A stretch of 64,000 nucleotides of DNA from an uncultured Ilumatobacter sp. (GCA_937919625.1 CALFRK010000046.1:1-64000); one strand, 5' to 3'; positions 1-9,219 are shown, numbered from the stretch's first letter. The notes: generated by a model from the letters alone, not told the origin. A program made the numbers and translations.

Positions 1-88
1 CCACCACGCCAACAATCACGACAGCTACCCCAAGACGCCAGACGGTGGATTCAGGTTGAGTGCCAGCGTGATGCGCTGCATCACGCAA
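1..88 (-). CDS. Start of an ABC-2 type transporter permease (partial, cut by window edge)
   Basis: A reading frame stays open from a TTG at 88 to the window edge and begins MRDAAHHAGTQ, then enters a valine-rich stretch (about residues 20-29) that looks like the start of a membrane helix. The TTG overlaps the stop of the DrrA-type ATPase by 8 bases, the usual arrangement for DrrA-DrrB pairs. The other two frames stop within 20 codons. Only 29 residues are visible, so the permease call rests on context. Confidence 0.4.
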   Translation of the reverse strand, partial: MRDAAHHAGTQPESTVWRLGVAVVIVGVV

Positions 89-1055
89 CCTGCTCGTGAT
101 CCTGCTCGTCGGTGACCGCACGGCCCGTGAGGGTGAGGAACACGTCGTCGAGCGTTGGTCGCCGAACCTCGACATCGAGCACATCGATCCCAGCGTCGTC
201 GAGCGCCCGAATCACCGCCGGCACGACACGGTCACCGGCTCGGATCGGCGCCGAGAACGACAACCCGTCGTGCGAAGTGTCGATATCTCCCGTACACAAC
301 GGTCGCAGGGTCGCCAGCGCCGCTTCGCGATTCTCGGCGCGGGCGATCGACACCCGGAGACGATCCCCGCCGATGCGGTCTTTCAACTCGTCGGAGGTGC
401 CTTCGGCGATGACGCGCCCGAGGTCGATCACGATGATTCGCTCGGCGAGCCGGTCGGCCTCGTCGAGGTATTGGGTGGTCAGCAAGACGGTGGTGCCGTC
501 TGCCTCGAGCTCTTCGATCAGGCCCCACATCGCCAACCGGCTACGCGGATCGAGACCGGTCGTCGGCTCGTCGAGGAACAATACCGACGGCCGAGCGATC
601 AGGCTCATGGCGATGTCGAGCCGTCGCCGCATGCCACCCGAATACCCTTTGACCACACGATTGGCGGCATCGACGAGATCGAAACGCTCGAGCAGCTCGC
701 CTGCGCGGACCTTCACCTCGGGTTTGGAAAGATGAAACAGGCGGCCGACGAACTCCATGTTCTCGCGGCCCGTCAGGCGTTCTTCGACGGCCGCGTACTG
801 ACCGGTCAGGCCGATCCGCTGGCGTACACCATTGGGGTTGCTCACGACGTCGATGCCGTCGATCAACGCCTGACCGGCATCCGGCCGCAGCAGCGTCGTT
901 AGCACCCGTACAGCAGTGGTCTTGCCAGCACCATTGGGGCCCAGCAGACCGTAGATCGCACCGCGCGGGACCCGAAGGTCGACGCCGTCTAGGGCGACCG
1001 CGTCGCCAAACCGTTTCACGAGGCCGCGCGCGTCGACGGCAAGGTCACCAGACAT
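81..1055 (-). CDS. DrrA-type ABC transporter ATP-binding protein
   Basis: ATPase subunit (324 aa) of an ABC-2 type exporter of the daunorubicin-resistance (DrrA) family, expected to power efflux of a hydrophobic compound or lipid together with the permease that begins at 88. Visible motifs are Walker A GPNGAGKT (residues 39-46), the family signature YSGGMRRR (138-145) instead of the plain LSGGQ, Walker B VLFLDEP (158-164), and a C-terminal DUF4162-like tail ending in TLDDVFLTLTG, typical of DrrA. All catalytic residues are present. The ATG start at 1055 gives the expected N terminus. Substrate cannot be told from sequence. Confidence 0.9.
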   Translation of the reverse strand: MSGDLAVDARGLVKRFGDAVALDGVDLRVPRGAIYGLLGPNGAGKTTAVRVLTTLLRPDAGQALIDGIDVVSNPNGVRQRIGLTGQYAAVEERLTGRENMEFVGRLFHLSKPEVKVRAGELLERFDLVDAANRVVKGYSGGMRRRLDIAMSLIARPSVLFLDEPTTGLDPRSRLAMWGLIEELEADGTTVLLTTQYLDEADRLAERIIVIDLGRVIAEGTSDELKDRIGGDRLRVSIARAENREAALATLRPLCTGDIDTSHDGLSFSAPIRAGDRVVPAVIRALDDAGIDVLDVEVRRPTLDDVFLTLTGRAVTDEQDHEQVA

Positions 1056-1106
1056 GTCAGCCAGTCTGCCGTCGGGGTGAGACGATCCAACCTGACGGGC
1101 TGGTTG

Positions 1107-2525
1107 TTACACGCTTCGAGCGGCGTTATCGAAACGTGTGTACTGGCCGAGGAAAACCAGGCGCTTGGTGCCGATCGGGCCAGAGCGGTGCTTGGCGACG
1201 ATCACCTCGGCTGAGCCCTTGTCGGGAGAATCTTGGTGGTACACCTCGTCGCGATACAGAAACATGACGACGTCGGCGTCCTGTTCGAGCGACCCCGACT
1301 CGCGCAGGTCGGAGAGCATCGGGCGTTTGTCGCTGCGGGCCTCGAGGTTACGGCTGAGCTGGCTGAGGGCGACGATCGGAACCTCGAGCTCACGAGCCAG
1401 AATTTTGAGGCTGCGGCTGATCTCGCTGACCTCGAGTTGGCGGTTTTCGGAGTTGGTGTTGCCGCCCATCAGCTGCAGGTAATCGATAACGATCAGGCCG
1501 ATCCCGCCATAGCGAGCCTTGAGGCGGCGGGCCTTGGCGCGGATCTCCATCACCGTGACGCGCGGGTTGTCGTCGAGAAACAATGGCACCTCGAGGCGGC
1601 CGATCGCCTTGCCGATCTTGGCCCAGTCGGCCTCGGCCAGCTTGCCGGTGCGGATCTTGGTGCTATCGACACGCGCCTCGCTGGACAGGATCCGCTGAGT
1701 CAGCTCTTGATGGCCCATCTCGAGTGAGAAGACGAGCACTGGCTTGGTGGAGTGCTGCGCCACGTGGGCGGCCATCCCCAACCCGAACGCCGTCTTTCCC
1801 ATGGCTGGCCTGGCGCCGACGATGTAAAGGGCGCTGGGTTGTAGACCCGACAGCAGCTCGTCGAGGTCTTGGTAGCCGGTCGGGACGCCGGTGATGATGT
1901 CGCCGCGGTCGTAGGTTTCCTGCAGGTGATCCATCACCTCCGGCAACAACTCTTCGATCGTGCGGGTCGAGTCGGTAACCCGTTGTTCGGCGACATTGAA
2001 GATCTTGGTCTCGGCCTGATCGAGCGCCTTGATGACATCGTCGGGTTCGCTGTACGCCAGTTCGGCGATGTCACCGGCGGCATAAATCAGCTGCCGTAGG
2101 AGCGCCGTTTCCTGAACGATCTTGGCGTAATGGCCGGCCGACGAGATCGCCGGCGTGGCGTTTTGTAACTCATGCAGCGCCTCGGGGCCCCCGACCTCGA
2201 CCAGCAGACCAGCTCGACGCAGCTCGTCGGCGACGGTGACGGTGTCAGCAGGTGAGGCACTTGAATACAGCGCACGGATGGCGTCGAAGATGTGGCGGTT
2301 GGCGGGGCGATAGAAGTCTTGTGGATTGAGCCCCATCTCGCTGACGACACCGATCGCTTCGCGCGACAACAGCATCGCGCCAAGCACCGACTCTTCGGCG
2401 TCGATGTTGTGAGGAGGCACGCGACCGCGACTCGATGACGAACGGCCGCCCTGCGAGCCGCGTTCATCACGTCGAGAGCCGCCGCCACCGCCAGTTTCGA
2501 TAGGGAAATACTCGTCGCCGCTCAT
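1107..2525 (-). CDS. dnaB: Replicative DNA helicase DnaB
   Basis: Hexameric helicase that unwinds DNA at the fork (472 aa). The N-terminal primase-interacting domain begins after a glycine/serine/arginine-rich leader (residues 11-35) with PPHNIDAEESVLGAML (37-52). The RecA-like motor has Walker A GARPAMGKT (237-245) and Walker B LIVIDYLQLM near 345. No intein interrupts the Walker A region, unlike many mycobacterial dnaB genes. It lies downstream of rplI on the same strand but is separated by a terminator and its own upstream region holding a DnaA box, so it is probably transcribed separately. A weak 5-bp hairpin follows the stop. Confidence 0.97.
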   Translation of the reverse strand: MSGDEYFPIETGGGGGSRRDERGSQGGRSSSSRGRVPPHNIDAEESVLGAMLLSREAIGVVSEMGLNPQDFYRPANRHIFDAIRALYSSASPADTVTVADELRRAGLLVEVGGPEALHELQNATPAISSAGHYAKIVQETALLRQLIYAAGDIAELAYSEPDDVIKALDQAETKIFNVAEQRVTDSTRTIEELLPEVMDHLQETYDRGDIITGVPTGYQDLDELLSGLQPSALYIVGARPAMGKTAFGLGMAAHVAQHSTKPVLVFSLEMGHQELTQRILSSEARVDSTKIRTGKLAEADWAKIGKAIGRLEVPLFLDDNPRVTVMEIRAKARRLKARYGGIGLIVIDYLQLMGGNTNSENRQLEVSEISRSLKILARELEVPIVALSQLSRNLEARSDKRPMLSDLRESGSLEQDADVVMFLYRDEVYHQDSPDKGSAEVIVAKHRSGPIGTKRLVFLGQYTRFDNAARSV

Positions 2526-2700
2526 GGGGACTCAACCCTGCCTCAGATCGGCTGTGTGGAGGAAGGGGTACAAGTCGATGAATGTCGGGGATAACCCCCC
2601 GGTACAAACCTGTGGACGGCCGGTGGAGACATGTGGACAAGTGTGAACGAAGGGTGTGTCAGCTACGACTTATGGGAGCATCAACGCTGGCCTGAACGCG
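2526..2700 (-). promoter_or_regulatory. dnaB upstream region with a DnaA box
   Basis: Gap of about 175 bases ahead of dnaB. It contains TGTGGACAA at 2632-2640, the complement of the DnaA box TTGTCCACA that also occurs in oriC and before dnaA in this window, and a looser copy TGTGGACGG at 2610-2618. DnaA control of dnaB is inferred; no clear -10/-35 pair was recognised. Confidence 0.5.
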
Positions 2701-2734
2701 GATCGACCCCACATCTCGCGATGCGGGGTCGATC
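2701..2734 (-). terminator. Hairpin terminator of the rpsF-rplI operon
   Basis: Perfect 10-bp arms, GATCGACCCC and GGGGTCGATC, with two further pairs beyond an A.C mismatch and a small loop. It lies 35 bases past the rplI stop. No T run follows on the minus strand, as is common for actinobacterial terminators. Confidence 0.75.
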
Positions 2735-2768
2735 AGATGTTGTGTCGGTTGGACGAGCCAGCCAACGA

Positions 2769-3221
2769 TCAGGAGTCGGAGACGACCTCGATCGTGATCG
2801 GGAACGACACGTCGGCGTGCAGCGCAGCCGTGACGGTGTGCTGACCCGTGGTCTTGATCTGCTCGTCGATGTGGACCACCTTGCGGTCGAGCACGATGCC
2901 GGTCTGCTCCTCGATTGCAGCGACGATGTCGCTCGAGGTGACCGAGCCGAACAGCTTGCCTTCGGCGCCGGCCTTGGCCGGTATCGAAAACACCTTGGGC
3001 ACCAGGGTCGAGGCCACCGTGGTGGCAGCATCGCGGTCGCTGGCATCGCGCAGGTCGCGGGAACGGCGCATCTTGGCCGCTTGCGCAACAGCACCGGCTG
3101 TGGCCTTCATTGCCTTGCCCTTGGGCAGCAAGAAGTTGCGAGCATGACCGTCGGATACTTCGACGATGTCACCGCGCTTGCCGAGACCAACGACGTCGGA
3201 ACGGAGAATCACCTGGATCAT
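2769..3221 (-). CDS. rplI: 50S ribosomal protein bL9
   Basis: Large-subunit protein bL9 (150 aa, normal length). The N-terminal rRNA-binding domain shows [20 protein letters not shown] and the glycine/asparagine motif [10 protein letters not shown] around residues 26-35, followed by the helix and the C-terminal domain. Its ATG overlaps the rpsR stop (ATGA), so the two are translationally coupled. Last gene of rpsF-ssb-rpsR-rplI. Confidence 0.97.
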   Translation of the reverse strand: MIQVILRSDVVGLGKRGDIVEVSDGHARNFLLPKGKAMKATAGAVAQAAKMRRSRDLRDASDRDAATTVASTLVPKVFSIPAKAGAEGKLFGSVTSSDIVAAIEEQTGIVLDRKVVHIDEQIKTTGQHTVTAALHADVSFPITIEVVSDS

Positions 3222-3655
3222 GAGGCGTCGCTCCCCTCGGTCACGGTCTCGACGACATCATCGGCAACTGGCGCGTCTTGGGCGGTGGCCGACGTGGCAT
3301 CGACCTTGCTGTCAGTGCCCTCGTCACGCGGCGGACGACGATCGCGGTCGCCGTCACGCCCACCGTCGCGGCCACGACCGGGACGGCCCGATGACGCCAC
3401 GCGCTTGGCATACGGCAGCAGCGCCATCTCGCGGGAGATCTTGATCGCCTTGGCGATGTCGAGCTGCTGCTGACGGTTGTTTCCGCTGACCTTCATATTG
3501 CGGATCTTGGCGCGGTCGCTCATGAACCGGCTGAGCAGGTCGACGTCTTTGTAGTCGACATACTCCACCTTCTCGATCAAGAGCGGGCTGGTCTTCTTCT
3601 TGTATTTGCGGGGGTTTTCAGGCTTCCCGCGGCCCCGTTGGGGTTTCTTCGCCAT
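3218..3655 (-). CDS. rpsR: 30S ribosomal protein bS18 with a long charged C-terminal tail
   Basis: Small-subunit protein bS18 (145 aa). The core, to about residue 88, carries the standard [19 protein letters not shown] and [10 protein letters not shown] segments. The family is normally about 75-90 aa; here another 57 or so residues follow, first Arg/Gly/Asp-rich ([18 protein letters not shown]) and then acidic and alanine-rich, probably disordered and exposed. There is no frameshift: the tail runs straight into the ATGA overlap with rplI. Confidence 0.93.
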   Translation of the reverse strand: MAKKPQRGRGKPENPRKYKKKTSPLLIEKVEYVDYKDVDLLSRFMSDRAKIRNMKVSGNNRQQQLDIAKAIKISREMALLPYAKRVASSGRPGRGRDGGRDGDRDRRPPRDEGTDSKVDATSATAQDAPVADDVVETVTEGSDAS

Positions 3656-3718
3656 AGTAAATCAGGTCCTTCCTGGACGATTCGGTCAAAAAACGACCGG
3701 AATCAGGGTTTCAACAAA

Positions 3719-4174
3719 TCAGAACGGCTCTTCGTCGCCGTAGACGGGATCGGATGGGCGAGCTGCGGGAGCGGGAGCGGCAGCAGAACCGCCACCGGAA
3801 CCGCCACCGGAACGCTCGGTGCGCTCGATGCGGGCCTGCGCCCACCTCAGGCTCGGAGAGCACTCATCGACATCGATCTCGATCGAGGTGCGCTTGTTGC
3901 CATCGCGGTCTTCCCAGTCACGCGAGCGGACCGAGCCGGTTACGACGACACGATTGCCCTTGTTGATCGAGGCGGCGATGTTCTCTCCGAGATCACGCCA
4001 CGCGGAACAGTTGAAGAACGATGTGTCGCCGTCCTCCCACTCACCGTTGGGATTGCGGCGGCGGGGTGTCCACGCAATACCGAACGAGCACACTGCTGCG
4101 CCGCTGGTCGTGAATCGCAACTCTGGGTCGCGGGTGACGTTTCCGATGATCTGTATGTAGTTGTCCGTAGCCAT
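3719..4174 (-). CDS. ssb: Single-stranded DNA-binding protein
   Basis: SSB (151 aa) coats single-stranded DNA during replication and repair. The OB fold starts MATDNYIQIIGNVTRDPELRF and includes the FFNCSAWRDLGENIA segment. A glycine/alanine/proline linker leads to the acidic tip DEEPF, the docking peptide for partner proteins. The ATG at 4174 was chosen over an in-frame upstream start because GAAGGGAG precedes it at good spacing and the fold begins here. It sits between rpsF and rpsR as in most bacteria. Confidence 0.96.
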   Translation of the reverse strand: MATDNYIQIIGNVTRDPELRFTTSGAAVCSFGIAWTPRRRNPNGEWEDGDTSFFNCSAWRDLGENIAASINKGNRVVVTGSVRSRDWEDRDGNKRTSIEIDVDECSPSLRWAQARIERTERSGGGSGGGSAAAPAPAARPSDPVYGDEEPF

Positions 4175-4209
4175 GCCTGGCTCCCTTCGTGGGTGCTGCT
4201 CGACCGAGG

Positions 4210-4542
4210 TCAGGCAGCGGGGACCACCATGCCACGGCGCTCGGCCTCGGCATCTGGTAGTCGGATGAGCTTGTGGCGAACGATGTCGTCCGCGAGGCGG
4301 AGCTGGCGCTCGAGCTCGTCGAGGGCGCCGCCGTTGGCGAGGCACTCCACCACGAGGTAGTAGCCGGAATCCTTCTTGTTGATCTGGTAAGCAAACGGGC
4401 GCTTACCCCACCAATCGGGCTTGCCGTGGACCGAACCCTCGACCTTGGCGATCTCGTCAGTGACGAATTTGATCCAAGACTGGGCTTTGGGATCTTCGAC
4501 GTCACCGTCGACGATCACCATCAACTCGTAAGCACGCATCAT
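4210..4542 (-). CDS. rpsF: 30S ribosomal protein bS6
   Basis: Small-subunit protein bS6 (110 aa), partner of bS18 on the platform. It starts MMRAYELMVIVDGDVEDP and has the family's KRPFAYQINKKDSGYYLVVE core. The ATG at 4542 is preferred because GAAGGGAG ends ten bases upstream; the adjacent ATG at 4539 is the alternative. First gene of the operon, so its promoter should lie in the divergent gap 4543-4796. Confidence 0.95.
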   Translation of the reverse strand: MMRAYELMVIVDGDVEDPKAQSWIKFVTDEIAKVEGSVHGKPDWWGKRPFAYQINKKDSGYYLVVECLANGGALDELERQLRLADDIVRHKLIRLPDAEAERRGMVVPAA

Positions 4543-4796
4543 GCGTGTTGCACTCCCTTCGGACTGCGGCAGACGCTCGGGGAGAGCACCGGCCTGAGGC
4601 CCCATCCATGTGATGGGGCAGGGTGAATATGACCCGGCAAGTGTAGCGGCGCCCCGACAAACATGCTCTCAGCGTGCACGAGGGGTGTGACAGCCATGAT
4701 GGTGAGCAGATCACTGTCATCGATACGTGATCGGTGTCGGGCCGGTTACCGTAAACCGCCAGCCCGTTTGGGCGACCGTACTGGTAGAAACGTTGC

Positions 4797-6602
4797 GTGC
4801 ACTCGGATACCCCGGAACCGCCCTTCGCACGCGGGAGGCAATACGTTCGGTTTGTTCGTCGACTCACCTCCCTGCACCCCCGGCTGTTCGTCACGGCAGT
4901 GTCCGGAGCTTTCTTGTTCGGCGTGTGCACTGTGGCCTCCAGCGTCGCCGTGCAGTGGGTGATCGACCGGGTCGTGGTGCCCCGGTTCGAAGTTGGCGAC
5001 GTCGCAACATCCACCATTGTGGCCGGCTGCGCACTGATCATCGGGATCGGCATCCTGCGCGCTACAGGCGTCGTGATCCGACGCTCCTTCGCAGGGATGA
5101 CCCAATGGCGGATCGCCGAGTCACTCACGAACGAGGTGACCGAGCGCTATATCGAGCAACCGGCCAGTTGGCACCGCCGCCAGAGCGAAGGCCAGCTCGT
5201 CGCTCGAGCGGGCGTAGACGTCGACACGACCGTCGGCGTGATGGCTCCGATTCCGTTCGCACTCGGCACGATCCTGATGGTGGTCGTAGCCGCCATCTGG
5301 CTGATCGCCACCGACGTCGTGATGGGTGTAGCGGCGGTAGCCGTGTTTCCGGTGCTGATGGTCGCCAACGTCATGTATCAGCACCGGGTCGACCGCCACT
5401 TCGACGATGCCCAGCAAGCGCTTGGCACCTTCGCGGGCGCTGTGCACGAAAGCTTCGAGGCGGTTCAGCTCGTGAAGGCCTACGGGGCCGGCCAACGCGA
5501 AACTGAGCGGCTGAGCCACCTCGCGGGAGTCATCCGCGACGCCCGCGTCAGGGCCGTGCACCTGCGCGGCACGTTCGAGTCACTGCTCGAGATGATCCCT
5601 TCGCTCACGAACATCGGTCTGGTGGTGCTTGGCGCCAGCCGGGTGCAGTCGGGAAACGTGACCATCGGCGAGCTGTCGGGCTTTATCTACATGTTCACGC
5701 TGCTCGTGTTCCCACTGCGGCTCGTCGGCTATGCGCTGTCTGAGTTGCCGCACTCGTACGCCGGCTACGCCCGGTTACGCGAGACCCTCGACGATCCGTT
5801 CGACCCCGACCCAGTCGCCGCGATCGGCACCACCACCGGCGACGTCGCCGTGCGCGTCGCACATGTGTCGTTCGCCCACACCGGCGAACCCGGACCGGTC
5901 GTGATCGATGCCTCCGTCGAGATCCTCACTGGCTCGGTGACCGCATTCGTAGGCCCAACCGGGTCGGGCAAGTCGACCCTGATCGACCTGCTGGCCGGGC
6001 TGCTGAAACCCACGGCGGGTTCGATCGATCTCGTCGACGGCCAACGCACCGTGGTCTTCCAGGAGGCCTTCCTGTTTGGGGGCAGCGTCCGCGACAACGT
6101 GCGCGTCAGCGAACATCTCGACGACGCACAGGTGTGGGAGGCGCTGCGATTGGCGTGCGCCGCCGACTTCGTCAGCGAACTCCCCGACGCGCTCGACACG
6201 CTTGTTGGCGAGCGCGGTGTCACGCTGAGCGGCGGTCAGCGACAGCGGATCGCACTCGCTCGTGCGCTCGCCCGTCGGCCCGACCTACTGCTGCTCGACG
6301 ACACCACATCGGCGCTCGACCCGGCGACCGAACTTGCCGTGCTCGCCAATCTCCGATCGTCGTTAACCAAGACGACGGTGGTGATGGTCGCCTCACGACC
6401 GTCGACGATCGCCCTTGCCGACGACGTGTTGTTCGTTGAGCAGGGCCGCATCGTGGCACACGGGCCGCACGAGCAGCTGATGAGCGAGGTAGACGCGTAT
6501 CGCCACCTCGTCGAGGCGTTCGAGACCGACCGCAGCCGGCTTCCCGGCACGGGCGACGAGTTCGGATCGGCCACTCGCCCGAATCTCGGAGGTGTCTCAT
6601 GA
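4797..6602 (+). CDS. ABC exporter half-transporter, degenerate-site subunit
   Basis: Fused membrane-ATPase half exporter (601 aa, GTG start) of the type I (MsbA/MDR) family. The N-terminal membrane domain has about six helices (to near residue 330); the nucleotide-binding domain has Walker A GPTGSGKST, signature LSGGQRQR and Walker B LLLLDDTTSALD. The catalytic glutamate after Walker B is replaced by aspartate, while the signature is canonical. The next gene shows the complementary pattern, so the two almost certainly form a heterodimer with one active and one degenerate ATP site, as in TM287/288 or TmrAB. Substrate unknown. Confidence 0.93.
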   Translation: MHSDTPEPPFARGRQYVRFVRRLTSLHPRLFVTAVSGAFLFGVCTVASSVAVQWVIDRVVVPRFEVGDVATSTIVAGCALIIGIGILRATGVVIRRSFAGMTQWRIAESLTNEVTERYIEQPASWHRRQSEGQLVARAGVDVDTTVGVMAPIPFALGTILMVVVAAIWLIATDVVMGVAAVAVFPVLMVANVMYQHRVDRHFDDAQQALGTFAGAVHESFEAVQLVKAYGAGQRETERLSHLAGVIRDARVRAVHLRGTFESLLEMIPSLTNIGLVVLGASRVQSGNVTIGELSGFIYMFTLLVFPLRLVGYALSELPHSYAGYARLRETLDDPFDPDPVAAIGTTTGDVAVRVAHVSFAHTGEPGPVVIDASVEILTGSVTAFVGPTGSGKSTLIDLLAGLLKPTAGSIDLVDGQRTVVFQEAFLFGGSVRDNVRVSEHLDDAQVWEALRLACAADFVSELPDALDTLVGERGVTLSGGQRQRIALARALARRPDLLLLDDTTSALDPATELAVLANLRSSLTKTTVVMVASRPSTIALADDVLFVEQGRIVAHGPHEQLMSEVDAYRHLVEAFETDRSRLPGTGDEFGSATRPNLGGVS

Positions 6603-8398
6603 CCGAGCCGATGGGTCGATTCTCGGCGACAAGCACGATCAGCCGCGGACTCGAAGAGGCACCCGTTCTTCGCCAAGGCCTGGGCCTGACGTGGCTGCTC
6701 GCGGCATGCGGCGCCGGAGGACGAGTGGTCGTTCCGATCGTGGTGCAGCAGGCGATCGACCGTGGCATAGTCGGCTCCGATGACAGCATCGACGTCCATA
6801 TGCGATTCGTGGTGTGGTGCGCGCTGATCGGTGTCGCTGCCCAGCTGGCCGCTGCGGTGTGCCAGCGAGCGGCGATCGTGCGCCTCGGTACCCGCAGTGA
6901 GCAGGCGCTCAACGATCTGCGGGCCCGCCTGATAGGCCACATCCACCGCATCAGCCTTGCCGACCACAACGAAGAGCGCCGCGGTGCGCTGGTGGCCCGC
7001 GTCACGAGCGACATCGAGACGCTCGCTGATTTCTTCCGATGGGGCGGCCTCGCATGGCTGATCGACGGCACCTTGATGATCATCGTGGCCGCTGTCATGT
7101 TGGCCTACAACTGGCTGCTGGCCCTGATCGCGATCGGCATCTCGATCCCCCTGTTCTTTGTCCTGCGGGTAGTTCAGCGTTACTTGGTCGCCGCCTACGA
7201 CCGCTCCCGCGAGCGCAACGGCAACATGCTGGCAACCGTGACCGAGCTCGTCAGCGGTGCCGAGACGATCCGGGCCTACGACGCCGGCGACATGTTCGCT
7301 GGCCGCACCCAGCTTGCGGTGAAAGGCCGCGCCGACAGCCAGATCCACGCCAACATCATCGGAGCATTCCTGTTTCCTCTCGGCGAGGTGTTCTCGGTGG
7401 TGACGATCGCCACGATCGTCACCGTCGGAGTCGCTATCGGGCCAACCGGCGGACTCACCGCCGGTGCCCTCGTCGGGTTCATTTTCCTCACATACCGATT
7501 CCTCGAACCAATCGCCGAGTTCACCGAAGTGCTCGATCAGACCCAAACAGCTGTGGCCGGCCTGCGCCGGGTGCTGACCGTTCTCGACATTCCCGTCGGC
7601 CCACCCCCACCCGAGACACCGCGCCCGCTGCCGCCCGGTCGGTTCGATATCGACATCGACGATGTGACGTTCTCGTATCGCAGCCGTTCGGACAGCAGCA
7701 CCAGCGACGACATCGTGCTCGATCGCGTATCTGTCCATATTCCCGCAGGTCAGCAGGTGGCGATGGTGGGTGCCACCGGTTCGGGGAAAACTACCCTCGG
7801 CCGTTTGATCGCCCGCCTCGCCGATCCGATCGCCGGCGACATCCGCCTAGGCGGCGTGCCGTTGGTGCTCGTCGACGATGCCGAGCTGCGGCACCGGTTG
7901 GTCGTCGTGGCTCAAGAGCCGTTTTTGTTCGACGACACAGTGCTCGCCAACATCCAGTTTGCCCGACCTGGCGCCACCCGCGCCGAGGTCGACCGCATCA
8001 TCGACGAGATCGAGGTACGCGACTGGATCGACTCGCTGCCAGACGGCCTCGACACTCGTGTCGGCGAGCGGGGCGACTCGCTGTCGGCCGGCGAGCGTCA
8101 GCTGGTCGCCCTCCTGCGGGCCGGCGTCGCCGACCCCGATGTGCTAGTGCTCGATGAGGCAACCTCATCGGTCGACGCGCTCACCGAGGTGCGCACGTCG
8201 AGGGCGCTTGCCAAGCTGGCGGCCGGGCGCACCACGATCGCGATCGCCCACCGACTTTCAACGGCGGCGCGCGCCGACCGGGTGCTCGTGCTCGAAGGCG
8301 GTCGACTGGTAGAGGACGGCCACCACGACGATCTCGTGCAGGCGGGTGGCACCTATCAGCGACTGTTCGACGCCTGGCTGTCGGCAACGTCAACCTGA
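6599..8398 (+). CDS. ABC exporter half-transporter, catalytic-site partner
   Basis: Second half of the heterodimeric exporter (599 aa); its ATG overlaps the previous stop by four bases (ATGA). About six membrane helices precede an ATPase domain with Walker A GATGSGKTT and Walker B LVLDEATSSVD, retaining the catalytic glutamate. The signature is altered to LSAGERQ. The canonical site of the pair would therefore use this Walker A/B plus the LSGGQ of the first subunit. The gene ends convergently, overlapping the DUF192 gene by nine bases. Confidence 0.93.
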   Translation: MTEPMGRFSATSTISRGLEEAPVLRQGLGLTWLLAACGAGGRVVVPIVVQQAIDRGIVGSDDSIDVHMRFVVWCALIGVAAQLAAAVCQRAAIVRLGTRSEQALNDLRARLIGHIHRISLADHNEERRGALVARVTSDIETLADFFRWGGLAWLIDGTLMIIVAAVMLAYNWLLALIAIGISIPLFFVLRVVQRYLVAAYDRSRERNGNMLATVTELVSGAETIRAYDAGDMFAGRTQLAVKGRADSQIHANIIGAFLFPLGEVFSVVTIATIVTVGVAIGPTGGLTAGALVGFIFLTYRFLEPIAEFTEVLDQTQTAVAGLRRVLTVLDIPVGPPPPETPRPLPPGRFDIDIDDVTFSYRSRSDSSTSDDIVLDRVSVHIPAGQQVAMVGATGSGKTTLGRLIARLADPIAGDIRLGGVPLVLVDDAELRHRLVVVAQEPFLFDDTVLANIQFARPGATRAEVDRIIDEIEVRDWIDSLPDGLDTRVGERGDSLSAGERQLVALLRAGVADPDVLVLDEATSSVDALTEVRTSRALAKLAAGRTTIAIAHRLSTAARADRVLVLEGGRLVEDGHHDDLVQAGGTYQRLFDAWLSATST

Positions 8399-9001
8399 GT
8401 TGGGAGTTGTGAGGTTGGGAGTTGTGCCCAACCGACACGGCACGTCGAGCAGTTCCAGCGTGCTGCCCGCCAACATGCCAAGCCCACCCAGCCCCCCTTG
8501 ATTACTCTCGACGGCGATCAAAAAATCGAACGGTGTCGGATACCTCAGGCAGTCATTCGTGACGCACGGCTCCATGTCGAACGATTCCATGAACTCGCCG
8601 CTGGGATCGTAGAACGCGATCGACAACGCAAGCACGGTGTTCTTCATCCAAAAACGCGTGATGTGAGGGGTGGGATACAGAAACGCCATGCCGTCGGCCC
8701 GCCCGAGATCGGTCACACCCATCAGGCCCCGACTGCGCTGTTCGGCCGACTCGGCCAACCACAAACACAGCTCGCACACGGTGCCATCGGCGGCGGTAAC
8801 TGTGGCAGTCGTCAACTCGAATCCGACAGGTAGCACATCCTCCGCGACCAAATCGTCTGATGTCGTCGTGCTGACGTCGCTCACGCTCGAGGAGGGCGCA
8901 GCATTCCGGTCGATCGACACCTGTGGGGTCGTCGGATCGGTCGAGGGCGAACCGGCACATGCCCCGGTGATCAAAACCACCACGAGTAACGACCGCCACA
9001 T
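8390..9001 (-). CDS. DUF192 family protein, probable lipoprotein
   Basis: Exported protein (203 aa). The N terminus MWRSLLVVVLITGACAGS is a short signal with a lipobox-like Cys at 15, followed by a Ser/Thr-rich spacer. The DUF192 domain occupies roughly residues 65-190 and carries RSRGLMG, GMAFLYP and FWMKNT, the family hallmarks. Function of DUF192 is not established. The 3' end contains a 13-base direct repeat (GTTGGGAGTTGTG at about 8400 and 8413) coding for the repeated LTTPN-type tail and overlapping the ABC gene's end. Confidence 0.85.
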   Translation of the reverse strand: MWRSLLVVVLITGACAGSPSTDPTTPQVSIDRNAAPSSSVSDVSTTTSDDLVAEDVLPVGFELTTATVTAADGTVCELCLWLAESAEQRSRGLMGVTDLGRADGMAFLYPTPHITRFWMKNTVLALSIAFYDPSGEFMESFDMEPCVTNDCLRYPTPFDFLIAVESNQGGLGGLGMLAGSTLELLDVPCRLGTTPNLTTPNSG

Positions 9002-9045
9002 ATCCGGAAGGCTAGACCGACCAAGTCGTCGCGTAAGGTGTGGCC

Positions 9046-9210
9046 ATGACGTGTGAGTCGTGCGGGGCTGAGGTCGCCGGCGTCGAGCCAGTGCATCGCA
9101 AGTACGTCACGGTCGCGGCAGCCGACCGGGAACCGGCCGAACGTGTGCTGGCCGAGGTTGAGAACTGGTGTTTCGCCTGCCTCACCCTCTATCCACACGA
9201 ACCGGCCTGA
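9046..9210 (+). CDS. Small CxxC...CxxC protein (54 aa)
   Basis: A 54-residue reading frame starting MTCESCGAEVAGVEP and ending WCFACLTLYPHEPA. The two CxxC pairs (Cys3/Cys6 and Cys43/Cys46) suggest a one-zinc ribbon, similar to small zinc-binding actinobacterial proteins. It ends ten bases before the MFS gene and probably shares its transcript. No partner or role can be named. Support comes from the paired CxxC motifs, the tight spacing and the absence of any competing frame. Confidence 0.7.
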   Translation: MTCESCGAEVAGVEPVHRKYVTVAAADREPAERVLAEVENWCFACLTLYPHEPA

Positions 9211-9219
9211 GGCCTCACC

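Noticed and set aside
6220-7738. Long minus-strand frames opposite the ABC exporter genes
   Set aside because: High-GC shadow frames; the plus strand has complete ABC motifs.
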